64,000 nt of DNA from Fallopia convolvulus (GCA_964016875.1 OZ024737.1:33047683-33111682); one strand, 5' to 3'; positions 23,133-34,636 are shown, counted from the stretch's first letter. Made by a program: numbers and translations. The notes: generated by a model not told the origin, from the sequence alone.

Positions 23133-24500
23133 ATGTCTAGTACCAATAGCTCTGAGTCCGACAATGAGTCCTCCGCATACAATCAATTTCAATTTCATCA
23201 CCAACAACTTCAAATCAATCTTCAACGTCGCATAGCAGCTGCACAAGAAGAAGCAGAAGGTTCAAGAAACCGACGTCGTCGAAGATTTATTGAAAGAGGA
23301 AGGGAAGTAGGGCATGCAAGACTATATGCCGACTACTTCAGTGATACACCAACGTACACAGATGATCATTTTCGAAGAAGGTTTCGAATACGCAAGTCCG
23401 TTTTTATGCGCATTGTTGACCAACTGTCCGCCGAGATGCCGTACTTTCAACAAAGACCAGATGCAACTGGTAGGCTTGGTTTGTCTGCACTACAAAAATG
23501 TACCGCTGCAATTCGCATGATGGCCTATGGACTTGTTGCAGATGCTTGTGATGATTATGTTCGTATTGGTGAGGCCACTGCAAGACAATCCTTGTGCGAG
23601 TTTGTTGATGGAGTGATTAATTTCTTCGGTGAAGAGTACATGCGGCGTCCAAACTCCAACGACATTGAACGCCTACTAAGTGTAGGAGAGTCTAGAGGAT
23701 TTCCCGGCATGTTGGGTAGCATCGATTGTATGCATTGGAGGTGGAAGAATTGCCCAGCTGCATGGAAAGGGATGTATAGCCGTGGAGATCATGATGGTCC
23801 AACAATTATCCTAGAAGTTGTTGCATCATACGACACCTGGATTTGGCACGCTTTCTTTGGCACACCAGGTACGTGCAATGATATTAATGTTCTTGCTCGA
23901 TCACCTGTTTTTGATGATGTTCTACAAGGTGTAGCTCCGAATGTAAACTTCACGGTCAATGGACACGAGTACAACATGGGATATTATCTCGCCGATGGTA
24001 TCTACCCCTCGTGGGCTACATTTGTCCAATCCATTACCCTCCCTCAAGGGCCGAAGGCAAAACTATTTGCCCAACAACAAGAGCGTTGGTGCAAAGATGT
24101 CGAGAGGGCGTTCGGAGTATTGCAAAGCAGATTCAAAATAATTCGAGACCCGGCATTATCGTAGCAACCTAATTACATTGGAAAGCTAATTAAAGCTTGC
24201 ATCATCATTCACAACATGATTGTAGAAGATGAAAGAGATGGGTACCATCCCAATGGGTATGTCGTTCCTCAATATGACGGGGAACATGAAGAACCGGATG
24301 AAATTATTTTGCCCAGAGACTATAATCTCAACAACTACATGGAGCGTAGGTATCGTCTCCAAAATCGGAATGCACACCACCAACTTAAAGCGGACTTGGT
24401 GGAGCATGTTTGGGAAACACGCAGGGGTGATTACAATGACGACGACGAGGATGATGATGATGGAGATTATGAAGATGATGATGGAGATGACGATGAATGA
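23133..24500 (+). pseudogene. Harbinger transposase (DDE_Tnp_4) with one premature stop
   Basis: The reading frame from ATG 23133 gives 343 aa and then TAG at 24162-24164; the same frame continues open to 24500 with the expected C-terminal part (KACIIIHNMIVEDERDGY), ending in an Asp/Glu run. The DDE triad is visible: D198 in GSIDCMHW, D288 in YYLADGIYP and E324 in DVERAFGVLQ. A helix-turn-helix-like N-terminal section precedes it (RRRFRIRKSVFMRIVD). Plant relatives usually have Trp at the stop position, so a single TGG-to-TAG change fits. The protein cuts and joins the transposon ends with the ORF1 partner. Without the last 111 residues it is probably inactive. Confidence 0.88.
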
Positions 24501-24516
24501 TGTTGTGTTTACAATT

Positions 24517-24659
24517 ATGTATGTTGTTTCGTTAATTTATTTACTGTATTTTGTTATGTGTTTTGATTTATGTTGTGTTTGATTGTTGTTTCATGTATGT
24601 TGTTTCGTTAATTTATTTAATGTATTTTGTTATGTGTTTTGATTTATGTTGTGTTTGAT
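24517..24659 (+). repeat. 67-bp direct repeat after the transposase gene
   Basis: Two copies, 24517-24583 and 24593-24659, each run from ATGTATGTTGTTTCGTTAAT to TGTTGTGTTTGAT and differ at one base by eye. They form the 3' untranslated part of the Harbinger element. Confidence 0.75.
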
Positions 24660-24719
24660 ATTAATATATTATGGTTTTGTTAATGATGATAGAGAAAATT
24701 ATGATTGTCGGAAACCGCG

Positions 24720-24812
24720 TTATGGTGGGCTACGAACTCATATCATATGGTGGGCTACCTACGTACAAATAAATAATGCAGTATGGTGGGCTATGAACTC
24801 ATATCATATGCA
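24720..24812 (+). repeat. Short direct repeats (ATGGTGGGCTAC)
   Basis: ATGGTGGGCTAYGAACTCAT is present at about 24722 and 24784, each followed by ATCATATG, with a shorter copy between them. They could be subterminal repeats of the Harbinger right end, but no terminal inverted repeat follows. Confidence 0.5.
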
Positions 24813-24990
24813 TAGGGATGTTTCCTAACTACTTTGTACGTAATTTTTTATGTCTTTGCGAAACCACAAAAAGTGATACATATGTACGAAATGATGATTG
24901 TGGAGACAAGATATTTCTCACATCTATAATTTGCATAATAAGAAATTCATATGAAAAAATTAGTTTACTCTTTGTATTACCAATTTGTTT

Positions 24991-26291
24991 TAACGGAAAT
25001 TTCGCATGGTAATCTTGAGGTTTCACATTATTTATGAGGTGTACCAAAATTTGATATAATTTACATGGTAATTCTCAGATTTATATAAAATTCGCAGCAT
25101 AACCTTAAGTTTTATACAAAATTCATCAAATGCCTAAAAAATTAAAAATTAACTTTAATCATAACTTTATTTATTAAAAAAAAACTAAAAAATATTTTTA
25201 TAACATTCATAAATGTAATCTATTCATTACTTTAATACCAATATTGTAGTTACATAATTTTATTTTATTTTATTCAACCTTTATTATATTTTTACCTTAA
25301 ATTAATTAAGTAAAAACTATAAAAATGCATATTTGATCCATTTTACCGAGTTAAGATTTTTTTAAAAAAACTAATCAAACACTGTAAATTTTCATTATTT
25401 AATAAAAAGGATCAAATAATAAAATTGAAAATTTATAGAATATAAATCACTTAAAAAATAAAATTACATTAATTTCAGTCAAGAAATTTAGGTGGGTTTA
25501 AGAAATTTATTTTACATAAATAGGTTAAAATCTACTATGAATACTAAATAATTTTTGAATAATATAAATTTTATTAATGTAAATAGGTCAAAATTTTGAT
25601 AATTTATATTAATTTTTAACGAGAAAAAGAAGGTTTAATAACGTTAATAATTTCATTTTTATTCGTAAGTGGTCAACAGACAAAAGGCATCAACAAAAAA
25701 ATTAAGATACTTGTATAAATAAAAAACGTGACAAAATATTTATTTTTAATATGTTTAATTAATTAATTTATAATTTAAAAGTATAATAAATATTGAAAAA
25801 TTATTTAAATAAATGATTTCATATTATGGTAATAGATTAAATTATGTTTTAAAAGTTTTAAACCTTTTTAAATTTTTAAATTTTCTTGTTTTTTTTTTTG
25901 GTTTTCTATTTTTCTTTCTTTTAGTTTTCTTATTTTTATTTATTTTTTATTTTTTAAACCTTTATTTTTCTCGTTAAAAATTAATATAAATTAGCAAAAT
26001 TTTAACCTATTTAAATTAATAACAATTATATTATTAAAAAATTATTTAATAATACCACCCTTTATAAGTGATGTACGTTAAAATTTTCGTTTAAACCTCA
26101 AGTTTTGACTAATTTTGTCTGACAAATGAACGTACATGACTTATCAAGATTATTTGACAAATTTTCTTAAATGTCAAGGTTATTTTGCGAATTTATTATA
26201 TAACTCAGGGTTACCGTGTAAATTATACTAAACTTTAGTACACCTCATCAATAATGTCTTAACTCACGGTTATCGTGTGAAATTTCCGTTA
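24991..26291. mobile_element. Fold-back (long inverted repeat) element
   Basis: The left end TAACGGAAATTTCRCAYGRT and the inverted right end match over about 100 bases with few differences, including ATGAGGTGTAC and TATAATTTACAYGGTAA. Homology continues inwards with small gaps: AGCATAACCTTAAG is matched, and a block at about 25581-25627 (TTAATTTTTAACGAGAAAA) is mirrored at about 25965-26010. Most of the 1.3 kb can therefore fold on itself. No coding frame exists. No clean target duplication was found, so the superfamily (MULE-like or other) stays open. Confidence 0.8.
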
Positions 26292-26319
26292 TTTTAAGAT
26301 AGAAATTTATGAATTTATT

Positions 26320-27258
26320 TGTTGGGCCTATCGCACATATACGTATAGACAAATATAAATCAAACATATAAATATGTAAGATCAATAGAAAGTGTTAGTT
26401 CAACGCATAAACGAGAACTGTTCGGAATTAAAAGCAAACAAACAGGAATTCAAAGTAGAATAAAGAAGCACATAGTTCCTTTATAGCACCTCAACTAACA
26501 AGTTGAATGGATAAATCTCTGCCTCACTTGGAGGATTTTGAATGGTAGCTTTATTGATTGACTAATTCTTTAGTTACATAGTACAAATCCAAACCTCTCT
26601 ATTACTAGCGATCACCAAATATATCCTAGTAATACTATTGGATCTAAGCACATGGCTCCTAAGCTTTCTAGCTCAAACAAACAAAGAGATCAAACCTTAC
26701 GACTTTCGGATGTAGTTCCCTTTAGCACTGAAAATCTTCTTCTTTGCCGTTGTCGAGGCTGAACACTCGACTCCGACTTCCTCTGGTTCTTCTTCTTCCT
26801 TGGATTGACTTGATTGCACTTGGATCACTCTCAAGCTCTCATTGCTCTTAGCTTGCTCTATTGCTCATTAGAGTGAGTGATCTACTTTGACCTAACTTCA
26901 TCGCTTTACGTTTATACATGAGCCTTTTGCCAAAAGATTCTACCCTTTTTCACTTGGCACAATACTTGCTTCATAATGACCAGGGTACCCCTAGGTCATT
27001 CTTTTGCTCTTGGACGCTTATGCCCTTTTTACCTTGTCGCCCAAACCAGTTCCACAAAGTCTCTTTTGTTCTTCATCATTTAACACGTAAGCCTGGTTAC
27101 TTGAGGAACGTTTACGTAGCTTTGCACGTTGTTTCCTTCATAGTTCACGTAAATCCTTATTTTCCTAGAATACTCAAATATACACATTAGTTCCGAATGA
27201 AGTTTGTTATCATCAAAACTCATAGAGGGATACATTGTTCTGGTATTCGAAACTAACA
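26320..27258 (-). repeat. LTR of a SIRE/Maximus-like copia element (3' LTR)
   Basis: On the minus strand it starts TGTTAGTTTCG at 27258 and ends GGCCCAACA at 26320. Just upstream of its start, the minus strand reads CATCATCAAAAAGGGGAAA, the polypurine tract style of SIRE-type copia elements, so this is a 3' LTR. The interior has the typical GTTTTGATGATAACAAACTT phrase. No partner LTR is seen in the window. The short plus-strand frame at 26918-27190 is a shadow. Confidence 0.7.
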
Positions 27259-28260
27259 ATTCCTAATATTGTTCAAATAATTTCCCCTTTTTGATGATGA
27301 CAAACCCATTTAAAAAAAATACACTAAGTAAGCAGAAAAATGCATGATGTTCAGTGTTGGAAAAGCACGGATGAAGAGATAGACAAAAGATATGATACGT
27401 GGAGATACTTAGTTCCCCCAAAGATGGATATTTTTCAAGATTTTTAAGTAGACAGTCCCTCCTTAGCAAAGGAAACGTTCATTTTATATCCTCTTAAACA
27501 ATGCATCATTGCATTTTTCCACATTTCCGCCTTTTGACATCATCGAAAAGATTTAAAGCGAGAAAGTAAGGGACACATATAAAATGCAATCAAGGATAAT
27601 TTCCATTCATGACATAGAAAGATAGAAATCATACAAGAGAGGAACTAAAAGCAAATTAAAGACAGTATAAGATGGGCTAGGGAAATTTATAGGGTGCCCG
27701 TTCATGATTTGGAAGATGAGGGGAGCTTCTGCTGGATGTCGAGGAGAACATCGAGGATCCTTTCTTCGATGGCACAAATCATGTTTAGAGCTTGAAGCAC
27801 ATCGGTGCATTCCCCTTGCTCATTGAGGACTTGTTGGCTCTGTTCCCCTTTTAGCACTTCCATTGAATGATTTATTCTTAGGATATTGGACATATCTATT
27901 TCTTGTCCAATTTCCTCTTCACCATGAGGCTTGTAGACATCCTTTTTCTTTATGATCTCCTTAACGAGAGCATCGTAAGGGAGGGCATGAGTTGGCTTCG
28001 AGACACACTTCCACATGTGTCCGATGATGATCTTAGGCAAGTTGATTTTTTCTTGCGCAAGAATAGAGCGAGGAGAATTGCATCATTGGTGTTGACTGTT
28101 GAGTGTGGTTCTCTTCTCTTGTCTTGAGATGACCATCCTTGAGATGCATTGGTGTGTCATCTTCCCAAGCTAACTCAACATATGAGTCATTATCTCTTTT
28201 CTCACAAAGGAGATAGTTCCAAGAGCCTATATAAAATAGCAAGCTGTCGTCCATCAATGT
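27259..28260 (-). pseudogene. Retroelement internal region, plant-transposon-protein-like
   Basis: On the minus strand, upstream of the polypurine tract and LTR, a frame at 28040-27702 reads LPKIIIGHMWKCVSKPTHAL and then PYDALVKEII. This resembles the 'NLPxLIxxHM...LPYGMLLTxIF' stretch of the putative plant transposon protein family found in many LTR elements. The preceding bases, in another frame, continue the match (ILAQEKIN), so the gene is fragmentary. It most likely belongs to the same retroelement as the LTR. The similarity is from memory of the family and is moderate. Confidence 0.45.
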
Positions 28261-28888
28261 CCTTTCATGGATTGGAGGGCAGAGTGATTTGTGTTTGAGA
28301 AGGTTGGAACCTAAAAGATGAGTTCACCGAAGGTTGGAATAATTTGTGTTTGTGTTTGAGAAGGAGGGAATAAAGTTTGAAGTTCTGGAACATGAGTAGG
28401 TGGAGTGCGAGATTGAAGTTGCAGTTATAGACCTTGGTTTTATGGTGTTGGGATTTGTAATTGAGAGCTTCTAGGATTAAAGTTATCTACAATGGTGGTG
28501 TGATGCTCTGTGGTTAAGGAACCACGGTCTAGTGGAGCAGAAGGAAGAGCACCCTCAATAATAGTTGTGTGAACACCATCCAGGATGACATATATGGTAG
28601 TGGTTGCAGAAGGACATTTTATGAAAAGAGATTATAAAAAAGATTGGAAAGTACAACAAAGATTTCTACAAATCGGAAATCCGGCATAGAAGGAGGACGT
28701 GGAAGCCTCCGAACGCAAGGGAGAGTGAGATGGTATGGAGGCATGTCACCCCTTCTAGGTATGGGCGGTACGACGACCCCAAAATCCTAGAAAAGGACGA
28801 TGATGCTTGATTTGGCACTTCGGAGAAGGTACATGGATTTGGTGAAATCGGGCCTATTCATTGTACGATACCCCCATTACCACTCGTT
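28261..28888. other. Unassigned stretch, probably retroelement-derived
   Basis: G-rich, not AT-rich like true intergenic DNA nearby, and with short broken frames on both strands, which suggests decayed coding DNA. I cannot name a family. Confidence 0.3.
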
Positions 28889-29572
28889 GTGTTGCCTAGG
28901 TCTTCCTTTCTTTCTCAATTTAAGCCGGCTTGGCTTTCTTGTTTTCTACAAGCCTTTTTTCTCTATTTTCTCTCTGCCCTCTTTCTAATCTGGCATTTTG
29001 TGTTGTTTCTTGTCTTTGAAATGGTAAACCCGGAGAAATCTTACAAAGACTATTTTTTGTCCGAAAAAGCCTCAAGTTCCGAGCTTACCTCCAAAACTGA
29101 GCAAGTTGGCGAGGTAATTGGAGCTCTCGGGTCGTCGGCTGAGGAAGCCTATGACGACTTGTTGAGTGATTACGAGGATGTGTCCTCGAATGATGCAGAC
29201 AAAATATCTCATGAGGCAGAATATGCAAAATACGTTTAGACTTTGTCAATGGTGGAGATGGAAATTAAGCTCCTCGTAGACACATGCCTTATTGGGACGA
29301 TTTGGCGTGGCAAAGTCGAAGTTTCTAAGCTCAAACTAAAGCTCATTGCAGACTGGTTTTTCGGTAAGAGTCGCATTGAAGTTGTGGATTGGATGAACAA
29401 TTGGGTCGAGATCCAATTCGCAAGTTCTATGCAGAAACAATTGGTGTGGGAATACATATCGTACTACGTCTTTGGATCACTGCTTGTGTTGATGTCATGG
29501 AAGCGAAGTTTTGATCCTTTTTCAGAACATGTATGTTTCTTGGATGCAAGGTTACCAGGATCGGGATTCTAA
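28889..29572 (+). pseudogene. Unrecognised broken ORF pair
   Basis: A frame at 28889-29239 encodes a hydrophobic start and then an acidic part (YDDLLSDYEDVSSND). The frame closes with a stop and a second one runs 29243-29572 (VEMEIKLLVDTCLIG, DWMNNWVEIQFASSMQKQ). Codon use looks protein-like and the two are joined by a single stop, so this may be one decayed protein. It stops where a hAT-like MITE begins (29547). I do not recognise the family; a retroelement origin is likely from the neighbours. Confidence 0.3.
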
Positions 29573-30032
29573 ATTGGATCGTTGAGGGTTTTTTGGATCT
29601 GATAGTAAGATCGGATCGCTAAATCGTTAGATCCTACATTATAACTAATAGTATGCAAGAATAACCTAATCGACTGTATATTTTGTTATATATGAAATAA
29701 CAAAATGATAAACATTATTAATTTGATTATTAAAAATATTGTAGGATAGACTAGTCAACTATTTTAATAAAAATTATACGTTAACCCTGAAATTATTAAT
29801 AATATATAGTTAAAGTTGTCATTTTATAGGATCGTTAGAATTGTTATAATCGTTTATAGGAACGTTAAAATCGTATGTAAAATCGCAATCGGATCGAGAT
29901 TGTATTCTAAATCATTTAAGATCCTACTCCATTAAGATTTTACTTGGGATCGTGGATCGTGGATCGTTTTGTATGTTATGGATCGTAGGATCACTAGAAT
30001 CGTACAATTAAATCGAGATTCTGATAACATTA
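29547..30032. mobile_element. hAT-like MITE
   Basis: The left end CAAGGTTACCAGGATCGGGA and the inverted right end TAATGTTATCAGAATCTCGA are imperfect inverted repeats. CTTGGATG flanks both sides (29539-29546 and 30033-30040), an 8-bp target duplication as made by hAT transposases. The interior has repeated GGATCGT motifs and no coding frame. It interrupts the decayed frame that ends here. Confidence 0.75.
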
Positions 30033-30040
30033 CTTGGATG

Positions 30041-30707
30041 TATTATGGTGGACAAATGTCAATACAATAAGATGTCAAGTGTTTAAATTTTTTAAACAAA
30101 CATTACTGCCTAATTAATATATATAGAGAGAATGTAAAATAACATCATTACCAACCACCCACTTAAATTTTTTTAAAAATTGATTTCTTATAATTTATAG
30201 TCGGCCAAATGATAAGAAACAATTAGTGTTAGTCATTGTTGTTACATTATATAAATGACCAAAAGTTGAACTAAATAGCCGGGCCGGTCACGAACCTGTC
30301 CATTTCTTTTTTCTTCTATTTCGGTCTAGCGGGCCTGTCTTTAAACAGGCCCAAGTTCACTCAACTGGTGAACAACCCTAGGAGAGAGAATCTGGACGGG
30401 ACGACGGACTCAGGAGAAAGAAATCGAATTCTTCACCGCTGGCGTTATCTTCTCTGGCTAATCAAAGTACAAATTCGTCTCCAAAATTGATCGGTTTGAA
30501 CTTGTCGTTCTCAATTGAATTTTGTTTCCTATTGTTTTTATGTCAACCGTGGCTCTTATTTCTCAATTGAGAAAGATCCTAATTTCCACTTGTTTAGTGC
30601 CGCTGAGAACTCCCGGCCGCCGGTGGGGGTGGTCTTCTATTAAATGGATCCAAACTCTACAAATTTTATTTGTTATCACAGGGACACAACTCCAGCTCCT
30701 CTATTAA
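30041..30707 (+). promoter_or_regulatory. MED9 upstream region
   Basis: Contains the presumed promoter and 5' UTR of MED9. TCTATTAAATGGATC occurs at about 30634 and again at about 30698, so the start-codon context is duplicated. The upstream ATG (30642) opens a short frame overlapping the MED9 start in a different frame; a CACAG at about 30679 could be a splice acceptor that removes it. Confidence 0.4.
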
Positions 30708-32932
30708 ATGGATCACCAATTTGGAGGGGGCAATTGGACAATGATCCCCAACATACCAACTCAGAGTAATGTATCTACGCCTTCATCAAGTCAAGAACAC
30801 CTGTTCATTAACCCACAACAATCATCTCAGCAACAATTTCATCATCTTCAACAACAGCAATTCCAGCAGCAGCAGTTTCAGCAATCACCACAACAGCAGT
30901 TCATACAGCAATCACCTCAACAACAACAACAGCAACAGTTTATGCAACCATCTCCTCAACCTCAACAGCAGCAATCTTTTATTCAACAATCACCCCAACC
31001 ACAGGCTCAACAGCCCTTTATACAACAATCACCACAGAATCAGTCTTTTGTACAACAATCGCCACAGCAACAGTTTCTACCGCAACAACAGCAGCAGCAA
31101 TTTGTGCAACAATCACAACAGCAGTTTGTGCAACCGTCGCCACAACAATTTGTGCAACCTTCACCCCAACAGTTTGTGCAGCCGTCGCCACAACAGTTTG
31201 TGCAACAATCACCACAAAATCATCCACAATTTCAACAGCAGTTGCAACAACAACCACAACAGCAGCTGCTTTATAGCCAGCAGCACAGGATTCAGCAACA
31301 GCAACAACAGCAGCAATCACCACTTCAACAGCAACAACCTTCACCGTTGCAACAACAAGCGTCGCCACTTCAACAGCAACAACAACAACAACATTCCCCA
31401 CTTCAACAGCAGCAGCAGCAATTACTAGTACAACAGCAACAGCTGCTACAACAGCCACCTGCGCAGCAGCAATGGCAGCAACATCAGTCTCTTGCTTCTC
31501 ACTTTCATCTATTACATGTATTTACTCAATATACTGGTTCCTGTATATTTGGAAAAAAAAAAAAAAAAAAAAAACTTAATTTTCTCTTTTCTCATGTAAA
31601 ACGAAAATGCTTTGATTTAAAGTTGCTTTTTTTGTTGGGAGCATGAGAGGAATTGATCAATATGCATTGATTTTGCAGCTGGTGGAGAAATTAGCTGATG
31701 CAACTGAAAAAGGGACAAGGGATCAGCAAGCTGATGTGCTGGTTTGTTTCTATGCTCTTTTCGTTTCTTGAAAGGATCTGTTTATGTAAATTTCTATTCA
31801 CAAAATTCAAGAATATCTTCATTTTTAAAGCGGAGTAGATTTATTTGATGAGGTGGGTTTTGTTGATTACATAAAAAATTGTTTTTCTTGGTTATTGACA
31901 GATTAGCGAGATGAATAGCCAATTTGAGAAGTGTCAACAATTGTTGAATTCCATATCTGGATCAATCAATTCAAAAGCAGTGGTCAGTATTAGTTTTTGT
32001 CCTTTTCGCAAAGAAATTCGTTTGACATTGTTGCCATGTTCTAAACATATCAGAGGAAGTTGTACTTTTCAATGAGTTGATCTTGAAGCAAATGAAAGTT
32101 GCATGGCAATAAATTTCTATGTATGGTTGAGTTTAGTGGCTGTAGTCATTTGGTTTCTGGTGATCATTTATGTTTGGCTGTGAATAATTTTAAAAATAAT
32201 ATAGCATAAATATATGATATCTTATGCCGTTATTTTTACCTACATCATGAGTGTCCTATGTATCTGGATATACCTAAGGTTTCGCTCTGCGTATCTTGTT
32301 ACTTTGGTAGCTATCTCCAAAATAAAAGTTTTGTTAGAGTTGTGATTGTTAGAAATTAAAAGATACTTTTGCCAGCATGCTTACAAAATGTCTGCCTTTT
32401 TTCCTGAAAAATATGCTCTTGAGAGTCTCATAATATGTTCCTGCAGCATTGTTCTCTGGCACCATCATAATAGCAATTCTGTTTGAATGATGCTTGCTTG
32501 GGGTTTATCATGCAATAAGATAGCATAAAGGAAGTTAGGTACTTAGTTATGGGATGTTTCTAGTTGTTTTATCGTGCATTGCTGTTTTTCTCTTTGTTCA
32601 AGACAATTTCCGAATCTAAAAGGAAAATTTTGATTATCATTGTTATATAACCAACTTTATTTCTTAGTTAAATCTGTTTTCTGTATCTATAGTCTAAAGT
32701 CTTGACAAGTCCTGTTTTTTTCAGACAGTGGAAGGGCAAAAGTTAAAATTGGAGGAAAGTGAGCAATTGCTTTCTCAACGAAGGTATGCAGTAGTTTTAT
32801 TGGCATTTTCTTGCTTTTTTTTGTTTGGACTTTTGTTTGCCCAATTAATTCCAAACTCCTTGAATTTCTATTAGGGACTTGATTACCATGTATAAGAATT
32901 CTGTGGACGAGCTTACCAAGGCAGAACCTTGA
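30708..32932 (+). CDS. MED9: Mediator of RNA polymerase II transcription subunit 9
   Basis: Exons 30708-31517, 31679-31741, 31902-31982, 32725-32783 and 32875-32932 join in frame with GT-AG introns and give 356 aa. The N-terminus MDHQFGGGNWTMIPNIPTQS matches plant MED9 as I know it. A long Gln-rich region (about residues 25-260) holds repeated QSPQQ and PSPQQFVQ blocks. The conserved part is SLASHFHLLH, then LVEKLADATEKGTRDQQAD, EKCQQLLNSISGSINSK and the C-terminal SEQLLSQRRDLI, predicted helical. It ends at a natural stop. MED9 is a middle-module subunit of the nuclear Mediator complex, which bridges transcription factors and Pol II. Expression is presumably constitutive; nothing in the sequence shows otherwise. 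Confidence 0.93.
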
Positions 32933-34636
32933 CTTTATGATGCGCAACTAGTCGAGCTTGAGTTGAGGTAAACATCTGTTTTTTTCTCATTTTTGTTTAT
33001 TCTTTTTTGTGTTCGAGGTTTCTTATCCAGTCTGTAGCTTTTATGCTATATAAACAGAGACTCAGATTGTGAAGAAAATTCGTATACTTTCTTGATTTTG
33101 ATGAAATGATTTACTAAAATCAACTAAAGAACTTTCTTGATTTTAAATATTCTGTACATTCCCTTTTCTTGTGTTATTGCATAAGAGTGCTGTTTTTGTC
33201 TTCAGAGCAAACGTAGTTTCACTAAAAATTGCTGTCTTGGTGGATTTAAAATCAGCCATTTAACTGCTAGAAGAGAGCCTCAGAATGTTATATTGTCGTT
33301 TTCATTCAGAAGATACTAGCAACGTCAACTGCTTGTTTGATGACAAACGATAACAAAGTTGCTAGGTCTTTAAATTAAATATAATTTGTAGTTGAACTGT
33401 TTGGTTTAATCTTGTTATGCAGGTATATAGTTTAAGAGATACACCATTCCTGCTTTTGCTAGGATCAGCCCTGGAAGATGATGCCACTTTCAGGCTCACA
33501 CATTTTCCATTCATCTTGCCATTGGTTTTTTTGATCTTTGTTTCCCACTTTTATTGCTCTTCACTTTCCTGTGTGAATTCTAATAATGTTTAGATTTTGG
33601 GTGCAAATTTTGATTGTGGATATGTAGTTAGTTTTCCCTTTTCTTGTTCATGGGCGAAGGAAGTTGCACTAATAGTGTGCAACTTCTGGATTTCTGCACT
33701 TTGTTTTTACTGTATTTTTCTTGCAAATTGTGAGTGCAGATCACCAATTTTAAGTTCCCGGCCAAGGCTTGAATCTTGACTCTGAAGTCTGAAGGCATTG
33801 TCATTCTTCTTCTGTTCTTCAATGAATCCTAAACTATGTTTACCATTTCCTTGATCTATTTCTACTTGGACTAACCAAATTATAAATGTGGTCTGTTGAT
33901 TAACATGAATGTGGACAACGGATAATTAAAATGTAATTTCATAAAATACAATCTTCAAATTTTTTGACTTGTTATATATATATAATAAGTTTCATAAATT
34001 ATTTTGGTATGTGAGGTGTGTCCGTTAAAAATGAATATACTAAGGGCATATGTTAGAATTCCTTAAAATTACAATATTAAATTAATTTGTATTTGTTTAA
34101 GCTAAATTAATTTTTTAAATGGTTTATTAATTTTCTTTTATGATTTTAGTTCCCTTAAATAGTATGAAACTATGGATATAATGGTTGAACTTTGGTAGAA
34201 CTATTTGAGTTCAAACATCAAATACAACAATTATTTGATTGGTCTTTCTAAACTATATCGATAAGAAACCTTCTTTTACAAACTAAATTCCTATAAGAAA
34301 AGTCATAAATTCTTGAAAAAATAAAATAAAATTTTTAAAAAAAAATAAAATTAGTAAAATCTTTCAAAAATAACATTCTTATCTTATGCCCTTTAAAAAT
34401 CAAATGGAAGTCGGTTTTGGCATTATTTTCTTAAGCATGCTTTGCATGGATAATAGAACGAACATGAGCATTACAATGCAAATCTGAATCCTGTTGGCAA
34501 ATCTGCCTCCAATCCAGCTGTGATATTGTCATGTATACACACATTTGACATTACCTACCAAAATAAAAGCAAGGATCTCAGCACAGTTCTCGCTTCATTC
34601 ATTGCCCCCATATTAAATTAACTGTATATTCGAAAA
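32933..34636. other. MED9 3' region and intergenic DNA
   Basis: The first part is probably MED9 3' UTR, perhaps with an intron (a GAGGTAAAC donor-like site at about 32966, CAGGTATATAG acceptor-like near 33420). From about 33900 the sequence is AT-rich without recognisable genes. No RNA gene seen. Confidence 0.4.

Larger units (their letters stand above)
20353..24660 (+). mobile_element. PIF/Harbinger DNA transposon, two-gene type
   Basis: The left end is placed at GAGCATGGGCAACGGCG (20353), preceded by TAA, which fits the 3-bp T(T/A)A target of PIF/Harbinger elements. A strong hairpin at 20495-20534 lies just inside. The element then carries a MYB/SANT-like ORF (21179-22371) and a DDE_Tnp_4 transposase ORF (23133-24500), both on the plus strand, the standard two-protein layout. 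The right terminal inverted repeat was not found, so the right end is uncertain; it may be truncated or lie in the repeat-rich DNA after 24660. Each ORF shows one or few disabling changes, so the element died recently. Confidence 0.75.

Noticed and set aside
26918..27190. 90-codon plus-strand ORF
   Set aside because: It lies wholly inside the SIRE-like LTR and is antisense to the element.
30769..31458. Long open frames on both strands overlapping MED9 exon 1
   Set aside because: They are shadows of the CAG/CAA repeat; only the frame giving the MED9 N-terminus joins properly to the conserved downstream exons.
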